Assembly: GCA_019120675.1 (NCBI GenBank)
Contig: DWUQ01000063.1
Coordinates: 1 to 10,300 of the forward strand
Length of the DNA stretch: 10,300 bases
Direction of reading: 5' to 3'
Origin: Candidatus Paenalcaligenes intestinipullorum
Lineage (GTDB): Bacteria > Pseudomonadota > Gammaproteobacteria > Burkholderiales > Burkholderiaceae_B
Shown here piece after piece: positions 1 through 6,269 of this stretch; positions within the stretch are counted from its first letter, which is position 1; each line of letters begins with the position of its first letter. A model generated the notes under the pieces. That model did not search any database, was not told the origin of the DNA, and saw only the letters and a program-made list of their open reading frames with translations. The position numbers and the translations under genes are program-made.

Positions 1-165
1 AGAGAAGCCATAGCGAATACGACTCACAAGGGTAAAAATTAATGCAAGCTTTACGCTTGGTTACATGGTGGTCGTCAAACAATACAGAACGACTAAAGCC
101 AACTCTCCGTGTTTTTGCTTGTTGCAATAATGTGGAATACTTGGGATTGTAAAGGAAGTCGAATT

Positions 166-197
166 ACCCGTATTCAGGGGTACCTATTGATACGGGC
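166..197 (+). promoter_or_regulatory. Candidate RNA hairpin in the acnA 5' leader
   Basis: CCCGTAT at 167-173 pairs perfectly with ATACGGG at 190-196. A G-U pair (174 with 189) can extend the stem, and the loop of about 14 nt contains GGTACC. The hairpin ends about 17 nt before the acnA Shine-Dalgarno GGAGGT (214-219), so it would lie in the leader RNA if transcription starts upstream. It could affect translation or stability, or be a protein-binding dyad, or be chance. The rest of 1-225 shows no convincing promoter. A small dyad, CAAGC-TTTAC-GCTTG (45-59), is the only other structure I noticed there. Confidence 0.3.
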
Positions 198-225
198 AAA
201 TCATCAACCAATTGGAGGTCGTCAC

Positions 226-2994
226 ATGAACACGAGCAACAGTTTTGGTGCACAGTCTACCTTAACGGTGGCGGATAAAGCATACCAGATATACCGTTTG
301 GATGCTGTGCAAGGCGAGCATATGGATGTCGCTTCGTTACCGTATAGTCTCAAAATTCTTTTAGAAAACCTATTACGTACGGAAGACGGTGTTAACGTTA
401 CGGCCGAGGATATTCGTGCTTTAGCGAGTTGGGATCCCAAAGCCGCGCCGACCAAGGAAATCGCTTTTAGCCCCGCACGAGTGGTGTTGCAGGATTTCAC
501 TGGGGTGCCTGCGGTGGTGGATTTGGCGGCGATGCGCGAGGCCATGTCCAAACTAGGTGGTGATCCTAAACGTATCAACCCTTTAGTGCCTGTTGAGCTG
601 GTGATTGACCACTCCGTCATTGTGGATGATTTTGCGCATAATGCGTCCTTCCAACGCAACGTAGAAATTGAATACCAACGCAACTTAGAGCGCTATGAGT
701 TTTTACGTTGGGGCCAAGAGGCTTTCAATAACTTTAAAGTGGTGCCACCCGGTACGGGGATTGTTCATCAAGTTAACTTAGAGCATCTATCGCGTGTGGT
801 CTTTGTCAAGGAGCCAAACACCGATCAGGAGCTGCCTGTAGCTTACCCCGACACCTGTGTGGGCACGGACTCGCATACCCCCATGGTGAACGGCTTAGGT
901 GTGGTGGCATGGGGGGTAGGAGGCATTGAGGCTGAGGCGGCCATGCTGGGCCAAGCGATTTCCATGCTCATTCCTCGGGTAGTGGGTTTTAAGCTTAGCG
1001 GCGAACTCAAGGATGGGGTCACGGCCACCGACTTGGTGCTGACGATCACTGAAATGCTGCGTAAGCACGGTGTGGTGGGTAAGTTTGTAGAGTTTTATGG
1101 TCCAGGGGTTAGTGCCGTCCCGCTCGCCAACCGAGCCACCATTGGCAATATGAGCCCTGAATATGGTTCTACCGTGTCGATTTTCCCTATTGACCAGATC
1201 ACCTTGGATTATATGCAGCTCACTGGGCGATCCGAGGCACAAATCGCGCTGGTTGAAGCCTACGCCAAAGCCCAAGGCCTATGGCACGATGCGCAGCACG
1301 AGCCCCGCTACTCTGAGCGCTTAGAGCTTGATCTTTCTACGGTGTGTCCATCCATTGCCGGACCGAAACGCCCGCAGGATCGGATTCCGCTAACTTCTGC
1401 GCAGTCAGCGTTCAACAAAGAGCTCGCCAATTACCGCAAAGATTCCGCCAGCAGCAAAATCCAAGAGGCTGAAAAAGAGTCCTTTCCCGCCTCAGACGCT
1501 CCGGCTTACGACCCCTCAGCCAGTGCGGGGCAAACCGATCAAGTGAATGTTCATATTAACCACCAACCGTGCACCATTACCGATGGAGCGGTGGCGATTG
1601 CCGCCATCACTTCCTGCACGAATACTTCCAACCCCAGTGTGATGGTGGCGGCTGGCTTAGTAGCTAAAAAAGCGTACGAGCGTGGCATCACACGTAAGCC
1701 TTGGGTAAAAACCAGCTTGGCACCGGGCTCCCGAGTGGTCACCGATTACTTTGCCAAAGCAGGGCTAACACAATATCTGGACGCCTTAGGTTTTAACCTA
1801 GTCGGCTATGGCTGCACCACATGCATTGGTAACTCAGGCCCACTCATTCCCGAGGTGAGCCAAGCGGTGCGCGAGCACGACTTAACCGTGGTGTCGGTGT
1901 TATCTGGGAATCGCAACTTCGAAGGGCGGATTCACCCCGAGGTCAAAATGAATTACTTGATGTCACCGCCATTAGTGGTGGCCTATGCGATTGCCGGTAC
2001 GATGGATCTGGACTTAACGTCTGACCCCTTGGCGATCGATGCCGAAGGCCAACCTGTCTACCTAAAGGACCTCTGGCCCAGTACTGAAGAAATTCAAACC
2101 GTTGTCAGCGAGGCGATTGCTGCCTCCATGTACCAAGATGGCTACGCCAACGTCTTCGCTGGCGACGAGCGTTGGCAAGCGCTCGCCACACCAAAATCCC
2201 AGCATTTTGAGTGGGCGGATACCTCCACCTATGTGCGGAACCCTCCTTATTTTGAACAAATGGGAGCGGATCCCGAGCCCGTGACCGATATCGCTGGTGC
2301 CCGAGTGTTAGCCAAGTTGGGCGATTCGGTGACCACCGACCACATTAGCCCTGCCGGGGCGATTGTTCCCAATACGCCAGCGGCCTTGTATTTGTCCGAG
2401 CATGGCATTGAGCCCAAGGACTACAACTCCTATGGTTCACGACGAGGCAATCACGAAGTCATGATCCGTGGCACCTTTGCCAACGTGCGCTTGCGCAACC
2501 AGTTGGTACCGGGCACCGAAGGAGGCTACACCCGGGACTTTACCCAAGCGGGTGCGCCCATTAGTACCATCTTTGATGCCTCGCGAAATTATCTTGCTGC
2601 CAATACGCCTTTAGTTATTTTGGCAGGCAAGGAATACGGCTCAGGTTCCTCACGAGACTGGGCGGCCAAAGGGGTATTGCTGTTGGGCGTAAAAGCAGTC
2701 ATTGCTGAGTCCTACGAACGCATTCACCGCTCGAACTTGTTGGGGATGGGTGTGTTGCCCCTGCAATTTTTAGAGGGCGAAAACGCAGACAGCCTAGGGC
2801 TGGTGGGTGACGAGGTGTTTACCATTACGGGGATCACCACGCTTAATCAACACCTCATCCCCGAAACCGTCGACGTTCAAGCGGGCGAGCACCGTTTCAA
2901 AGCCATTGTGCGTATTGATACGCCTACCGAAGCGGAGTACTACCGCCAAGGTGGCATTATGCAGTACGTGCTGCGTCACTTACGCGATGCCTAA
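226..2994 (+). CDS. acnA: Aconitate hydratase A (AcnA-type aconitase)
   Basis: This enzyme interconverts citrate and isocitrate via cis-aconitate in the cytoplasmic TCA cycle. The 922-residue protein aligns by eye along its whole length with E. coli AcnA (891 residues). The three cysteines expected to bind the [4Fe-4S] cluster are C464 (in SCTNTSNPS) and C530 and C533 (in GCTTCIGNSG). Other visible family motifs are DFTGVPAVVDLAAMR, GTDSHT, GPKRPQDR, SGNRNFEGRIHP, GDSVTTDHISPAG and the swivel-domain GSGSSRDWAAKG. The ATG at 226 is chosen because GGAGGT (214-219) lies 6 nt upstream and the protein then begins like the family. The frame stays open back to a GTG at 109, but that extension resembles nothing. 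A Ser/Ala/Asp/Lys-rich stretch near residues 400-440 accounts for the extra length. AcnA is preferred over AcnD or AcnB because of overall length and these motifs. A strong terminator follows, so it is probably monocistronic. Confidence 0.97.
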   Translation: MNTSNSFGAQSTLTVADKAYQIYRLDAVQGEHMDVASLPYSLKILLENLLRTEDGVNVTAEDIRALASWDPKAAPTKEIAFSPARVVLQDFTGVPAVVDLAAMREAMSKLGGDPKRINPLVPVELVIDHSVIVDDFAHNASFQRNVEIEYQRNLERYEFLRWGQEAFNNFKVVPPGTGIVHQVNLEHLSRVVFVKEPNTDQELPVAYPDTCVGTDSHTPMVNGLGVVAWGVGGIEAEAAMLGQAISMLIPRVVGFKLSGELKDGVTATDLVLTITEMLRKHGVVGKFVEFYGPGVSAVPLANRATIGNMSPEYGSTVSIFPIDQITLDYMQLTGRSEAQIALVEAYAKAQGLWHDAQHEPRYSERLELDLSTVCPSIAGPKRPQDRIPLTSAQSAFNKELANYRKDSASSKIQEAEKESFPASDAPAYDPSASAGQTDQVNVHINHQPCTITDGAVAIAAITSCTNTSNPSVMVAAGLVAKKAYERGITRKPWVKTSLAPGSRVVTDYFAKAGLTQYLDALGFNLVGYGCTTCIGNSGPLIPEVSQAVREHDLTVVSVLSGNRNFEGRIHPEVKMNYLMSPPLVVAYAIAGTMDLDLTSDPLAIDAEGQPVYLKDLWPSTEEIQTVVSEAIAASMYQDGYANVFAGDERWQALATPKSQHFEWADTSTYVRNPPYFEQMGADPEPVTDIAGARVLAKLGDSVTTDHISPAGAIVPNTPAALYLSEHGIEPKDYNSYGSRRGNHEVMIRGTFANVRLRNQLVPGTEGGYTRDFTQAGAPISTIFDASRNYLAANTPLVILAGKEYGSGSSRDWAAKGVLLLGVKAVIAESYERIHRSNLLGMGVLPLQFLEGENADSLGLVGDEVFTITGITTLNQHLIPETVDVQAGEHRFKAIVRIDTPTEAEYYRQGGIMQYVLRHLRDA

Positions 2995-3013
2995 TGGGTA
3001 TGTGACCTAAGAG

Positions 3014-3050
3014 ATGGGTTCACCTGTGTGTCCGGTGAACCCATTTTAAT
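3014..3050 (+). terminator. Rho-independent terminator of acnA
   Basis: A perfect 11-bp stem is formed by ATGGGTTCACC (3014-3024) and GGTGAACCCAT (3034-3044). The loop is 9 nt, and TTTAAT follows immediately. It begins 19 bases after the acnA stop codon. The opposite strand lacks a T-run beyond the stem, so it should act mainly on rightward transcription. Confidence 0.85.
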
Positions 3051-3109
3051 AACCTGTTGTTCGCAGCAAGGTTGCTCTGTATAAGCGTTGAGTAGCGGTG
3101 GCGGTACAG

Positions 3110-3171
3110 CAAAAAGCACCTGCTATGTGATGAAGCACTGTGGAGGGTGTGGGCCGCGCAATCTAGGTGCT
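3110..3171 (-). terminator. Possible weak terminator after the aldo/keto reductase
   Basis: On the minus strand, AGCACCT (3171-3165) lies just past the reductase stop codon. It can pair with AGGTGCT (3121-3115), which runs directly into TTTTT (3115-3111). The 43-nt separation is long for an intrinsic terminator, although internal folding could shorten it. The arms are perfect over 7 bp. The T-run and the position after the gene are suggestive, no more. Confidence 0.3.
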
Positions 3172-3176
3172 CAAGC

Positions 3177-4019
3177 TCAGGTGTTTTGGGGTAAGTGGAA
3201 GGTCTCAGGATGAGGTCCTAGCCGACCATCGGCTTCGTTTAATTGGGCAAGGACCGCTAAGTCTTCGGTATCCAACTCAAAGCTAAAAATAGCGCGGTTA
3301 TGCCGTTGACGCTCGGGGTTTACGGATTTGCTTAGTACCATATGGCCTTGCTCAATATGCCAGCGTAACAGTACCTGAGCTGTAGTACGCTGGTGCTTAC
3401 GAGCTATTTCCTCTAAAAGCGGATGCCCCCATAGGGTGCCTGCTGCAAGCGGACTCCATGCTTGGGTGCGAATATCGTGGTCGTCATGAAACTGTCGCAA
3501 GCCTTGCTGCTGAAAACGTGGGTGCAGCTCAACCTGATTGAGCACGGGCAAAACGCCAGTTTTATCGAGTAAGGTTTGTAGCTGAGCGGCGGTAAAGTTG
3601 CACACGCCAATGGATTTGATCAAGCCCTCGCTACGCAGATTAATCATCATCTCCCACGCTTGCACAAAGCGATTCACTCTAGGCACCGGCCAATGAATTA
3701 AATAAAGGTCTAAGTAATCCAGTTTCAGTTTCTCAAGGCTGCGTTCGATTGCCTCCTTAGTAAGCTGATGACCGTGTTGATCGTTCCATAATTTTGTGGT
3801 GATAAACAGCTCAGATCGATCTAAGCCGGATTCGGAAATGGCGCGTCCGACGCCTTCTTCATTATGATAGCCACTCGCAGTGTCGATAAGTCGATAGCCA
3901 TTTTCTAGGGCGTTCAGTACCACGCGGGAACTGAGCAAATTGTCGACTTGCCACACACCAAAACCAAGTTGCGGAGCCGAGCGCCCATCGTGGAAACGTA
4001 ATTCAGGAATTGCTGGCAT
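3177..4019 (-). CDS. Aldo/keto reductase, DkgA/DkgB (AKR5)-like
   Basis: A 280-residue NADPH-dependent oxidoreductase of the aldo/keto reductase superfamily, a cytoplasmic TIM barrel. The catalytic tetrad is intact: D46 and Y51 (in LIDTASGYHNEEGVG), K76 (in TTKLWND) and H109 (in LIHWP). The cofactor-binding signature near the C-terminus is seen as SKSVNPERQRHN (230-241), with K231 and R238. Length and motifs match bacterial 2,5-diketo-D-gluconate/methylglyoxal reductases, but the true substrate cannot be read from sequence. The ATG at 4019 follows AGGAGAG (4030-4024 on the minus strand) at good spacing. The gene is convergent with acnA and divergent from panB, sharing a 191-bp control region with panB. 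All key residues are present, so it is expected to be active. Confidence 0.93.
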   Translation of the reverse strand: MPAIPELRFHDGRSAPQLGFGVWQVDNLLSSRVVLNALENGYRLIDTASGYHNEEGVGRAISESGLDRSELFITTKLWNDQHGHQLTKEAIERSLEKLKLDYLDLYLIHWPVPRVNRFVQAWEMMINLRSEGLIKSIGVCNFTAAQLQTLLDKTGVLPVLNQVELHPRFQQQGLRQFHDDHDIRTQAWSPLAAGTLWGHPLLEEIARKHQRTTAQVLLRWHIEQGHMVLSKSVNPERQRHNRAIFSFELDTEDLAVLAQLNEADGRLGPHPETFHLPQNT

Positions 4020-4092
4020 TGAACTCTCCTTAGGGGTGAAAATCAGCCATTCAGCATCTGTTGGCCGTTGGGTTTGCTGCCAAGGTAGCCTA

Positions 4093-4107
4093 CGCCTACA
4101 CTAGGCG
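4093..4107. promoter_or_regulatory. Operator-like dyad between the reductase and panB
   Basis: CGCCTA-CAC-TAGGCG is a perfect 6-bp inverted repeat with a 3-bp spacer. It overlaps a tandem GCCTAC-GCCTAC (4088-4099). It sits in the middle of the divergent spacer and directly abuts a candidate -35 element at 4108. This geometry suits a dimeric repressor or activator, but no regulator gene is visible in the window. Confidence 0.4.
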
Positions 4108-4137
4108 CTGACAGAGTGCGGCGAAACGGTTTTGAAT
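4108..4137 (+). promoter_or_regulatory. Candidate sigma-70 promoter for the panB operon
   Basis: CTGACA (4108-4113) matches the -35 consensus at 5 of 6 positions. TTGAAT (4132-4137) matches the -10 consensus at 4 of 6, with an 18-bp spacer. It would give a leader of about 65-70 nt before panB. The AT-rich stretch at 4138-4175 offers other weak -10 candidates, so this placement is tentative. Confidence 0.3.
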
Positions 4138-4210
4138 TATCGTTATATCGTTCTGCCAAGCTAGTTATCATATAGCATTTCGTTTTTATAAGTCATGATC
4201 AGGAGTCGCC

Positions 4211-5071
4211 ATGAGCGCACATTCCTCCACCAAACGCCGTACCGTACCCGAATTAGCGGCTCTGAAAGGGCAACGAAAAATCGTTTCCTTAACCGCTTAT
4301 ATAGCACCAATTGCCCGCCAACTGGATCCCTATGTGGATTTTATTTTGGTAGGTGATTCGACTGCTATGGTGGGGTATGGCTTGCCGGACACGCTGAGTA
4401 TTACCGTTGAGCAAATGACCGCCCATGCGGCAGCGGTGGTGCGTACCACACAACACGCATGCGTGGTGGTCGACATGCCCTTTGGCTCCTATCAGGCCTC
4501 CCCCCAAGAGGCGTTTAAACAGGCTGCCTACATGCTGGCGCATAGTGGGGCTGCAGCGGTTAAAATTGAAGGGGGCGCCGCCTTAGCCGAGACCACACGC
4601 TTTCTTGTGGAGCGTGGTATTCCAGTGCTTGCTCATGTGGGACTGATGCCGCAGTATGTCAACACCATGGGCGGCTTTAAAGCCCAAGGTTTGCATGATG
4701 CCGCGGCACAGCAGATCACGCGTGACGCTTTGGCGCACCAAGAGGCGGGCGCCTTTGGGGTGGTGCTCGAAGGCATTGCTGAGCCTTTGGCGCGTCAGCT
4801 CACCGCCACCTTAACCATCCCAACGATTGGTATCGGAGCCTCACCAGCGTGTGATGGGCAAGTGCTCGTGACCGAAGACATTCTCGGTTTGGGCGAAGGT
4901 AAAATACCTAAGTTCGCTCAGCCGTTTGCGGATGTGGGCGCAGTGATTCGCGATGCTGTGCAGCAGTATGCCCAAGCGGTTCAAGACGGCCGTTTTCCAA
5001 CACTTCAGCACTGTTTTGGTGTGAAAACGGCCCCATCGTCTTCGAACGATGAGTCCAATTCTAAACCGTAG
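4211..5071 (+). CDS. panB: 3-methyl-2-oxobutanoate hydroxymethyltransferase (PanB)
   Basis: PanB transfers a hydroxymethyl group from 5,10-methylene-tetrahydrofolate to 2-oxoisovalerate, giving ketopantoate for pantothenate and CoA synthesis. The 286-residue protein keeps the expected metal and active-site residues: D49 (VGDS), D88 (VVDMPFGSY), K118 and E120 (VKIEGG) and the catalytic-type E187 (VVLEG). GIGASPACDGQ and the C-terminal IPKF are also typical. The start ATG follows AGGAGTC at 4201-4207. The usual GDSLGM reads GDSTAM here. Phrases such as LTAYxAPxARxLDP, ACVVVDMPFGSYQ and GASxACDGQ resemble, from memory, the alphaproteobacterial form of PanB rather than the E. coli form. The last 15 or so residues are a Ser/Asn-rich tail. 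No panC or panD is adjacent. The next gene starts 24 bp downstream, so this is probably the first gene of a three-gene operon. Confidence 0.93.
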   Translation: MSAHSSTKRRTVPELAALKGQRKIVSLTAYIAPIARQLDPYVDFILVGDSTAMVGYGLPDTLSITVEQMTAHAAAVVRTTQHACVVVDMPFGSYQASPQEAFKQAAYMLAHSGAAAVKIEGGAALAETTRFLVERGIPVLAHVGLMPQYVNTMGGFKAQGLHDAAAQQITRDALAHQEAGAFGVVLEGIAEPLARQLTATLTIPTIGIGASPACDGQVLVTEDILGLGEGKIPKFAQPFADVGAVIRDAVQQYAQAVQDGRFPTLQHCFGVKTAPSSSNDESNSKP

Positions 5072-5095
5072 TCTATTTTAAAGATCAGGATTAGC

Positions 5096-5623
5096 ATGTC
5101 TAAAACCGAGACCCTAGCTCAGGGGAATGATTTCATCGATACGATGGTTGGGCTGAGTCCCGAGCACGATTTATATGCGATTCGTCACGCACGCAGCAAA
5201 GCCAGCACGGCCACACAGGGTTGCCAAACCTTATTTTTCAAAGAGGATTTAGAGGGGTTAAGTCTTGCCGAGCGGTACTTGGTCGCTTGGTATATCGCAT
5301 TACTCAGCCAAGCGCCTTCGTTAGCGGGGGAGTATCGCCGCCAATTACAGCATGTGGCGGTCAGCGATCAGGTGTTAATGGCGGTGGAGTTTGACCGCAT
5401 CGACGATATTTCCGATGCTCGCCTGCGTGAGCTATTACGCTTTACACGAATCTTAACCTTAACGCCCACGCATGGTGACCGTGCTGCCTTGCAAGCTTTA
5501 CAGGATGCGGGGCTGTCGACACCCGCCATTATTGCGTTGGCTCAGTTGATTGGTTATTTGAGCTATCAAGTACGTTTAGTGGCGGGCTTGCAAGCCATGA
5601 AAGCCTTTGAAGAGGGAAACTAA
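5096..5623 (+). CDS. CMD-domain protein, Avi_7170-like family
   Basis: A 175-residue helical protein that I recognise as similar to the carboxymuconolactone-decarboxylase-like family named after Avi_7170 (TIGR04029). Shared features are an N-terminal (N)DFIDTMVGLSP segment, a LSLAERYLVAWYIALLS helix and a C-terminal IIALAQLIGYLSYQVRLVAG helix. It has no CxxC redox motif and only one cysteine (in QGCQTLF), so it is unlikely to be a peroxidase on its own. It may be a structural or regulatory partner of the following AhpD-like protein, with which such proteins are commonly paired. The ATG at 5096 follows AGGA (5087-5090). The stop codon is one base before the next ATG, suggesting translational coupling. 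The biochemical function is unknown. Confidence 0.8.
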   Translation: MSKTETLAQGNDFIDTMVGLSPEHDLYAIRHARSKASTATQGCQTLFFKEDLEGLSLAERYLVAWYIALLSQAPSLAGEYRRQLQHVAVSDQVLMAVEFDRIDDISDARLRELLRFTRILTLTPTHGDRAALQALQDAGLSTPAIIALAQLIGYLSYQVRLVAGLQAMKAFEEGN

Positions 5624-5624
5624 C

Positions 5625-6212
5625 ATGTCCAAGACCATTCAGATCAATGGCTTTACCAATGCACCCCTTAGCTGGAAGTCTTGGTTGGATATTGTCGATG
5701 TGCAGCACGCAACGCCACTTCAACACCAAGTGCTCGACAGCAGTCATCCACAGGCTAAGCAGCAGGACTACTATCGCTTATTGGTGCATCAGCCCGAACT
5801 GCTGCAGCAACGATCCGACGCTTACAATGCCATTATGTATGCCCCCAAGGGCTTAGCACGTGCCGATCGTGAGCTGGGCGCCATGGTGGTGTCGGTACTG
5901 AATGGCTGCCCCTATTGTGTCTCGGTGCATGCGCAACGGTTTGAGCAGCACAGCAAACGTACCGATACGATCGAGCAGGTTTTTGCCGAGCCTCGCACCG
6001 CAGGTGTTGATGCGCGTGAACAAGCCATCAGTGCGTTTGCGACTAAGCTCACCGAGCAGCCCCAACATTTAACCGCGCGTGATATTCAGGCATTGGTGGA
6101 CGTGGGCTTAGACCAAGCAGAAATTCTCGATCTCCTAAACAGTGCGGCCATTTTTGCGTGGGCCAATCGTCTGATGCTGAACTTAGGCGAGCCTGAGCCG
6201 TTAAAGGCTTAA
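5625..6212 (+). CDS. AhpD-like alkylhydroperoxidase-domain protein, Avi_7169-like family
   Basis: A 195-residue AhpD/CMD-fold protein with the redox signature E83...C95-P-Y-C98...H102, read in RADRELGAMVVSVLNG followed by CPYCVSVHAQRFE. In AhpD the two cysteines and nearby Glu/His perform thiol-dependent peroxide reduction, so this protein is probably redox-active in the cytoplasm. The wording SHPQAKQQDYY, RSDAYNAIMYAPKGL and SVHAQRFEQ matches the Avi_7169 family (TIGR04030) as I remember it. The ATG at 5625 is preferred, with AGAGG at 5611-5615 upstream. A TTG at 5607 would add six residues and overlap the preceding gene. It is almost fused to its partner (1-bp gap), so co-expression is very likely. 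The substrate is unknown and the link to PanB unexplained. Confidence 0.85.
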   Translation: MSKTIQINGFTNAPLSWKSWLDIVDVQHATPLQHQVLDSSHPQAKQQDYYRLLVHQPELLQQRSDAYNAIMYAPKGLARADRELGAMVVSVLNGCPYCVSVHAQRFEQHSKRTDTIEQVFAEPRTAGVDAREQAISAFATKLTEQPQHLTARDIQALVDVGLDQAEILDLLNSAAIFAWANRLMLNLGEPEPLKA

Positions 6213-6269
6213 TAGTGCCCCTGGCGTAGGGTGTTAAAGTTAATCATAGCTTGCTAAGGATAGCGAACC

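Larger units (their letters stand above)
4077..4164. repeat. Pair of 12-bp direct repeats in the divergent spacer
   Basis: CTGCCAAGGTAG (4077-4088) and CTGCCAAGCTAG (4153-4164) match at 11 of 12 positions and lie 76 bp apart, start to start. They flank the dyad at 4093-4107 and the candidate panB promoter. They could be two binding sites for one regulator, but two copies alone do not prove this. Confidence 0.4.

Noticed and set aside
1..42. Open frame ending in TAA at 40-42 that could be the tail of an upstream gene
   Set aside because: Only 13 codons are visible, with no recognisable motif. It cannot be told from chance.
70..224. 8-bp direct repeat GGTCGTCA at 70-77 and 217-224
   Set aside because: It is short, and one copy overlaps the acnA ribosome site. 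It is likely coincidental.
109..225. GTG-initiated extension of acnA
   Set aside because: It has no ribosome site, the added 39 residues do not resemble aconitase, and GGAGGT marks the ATG at 226.
895..1275. 126-codon minus-strand frame inside acnA
   Set aside because: It is antisense to conserved aconitase sequence and its translation shows no family features.
6219..6231. CCCT-GGCGT-AGGG hairpin between the AhpD-like gene and rmuC
   Set aside because: The stem is only 4 bp and no T-run follows, so it is too weak to call a terminator.
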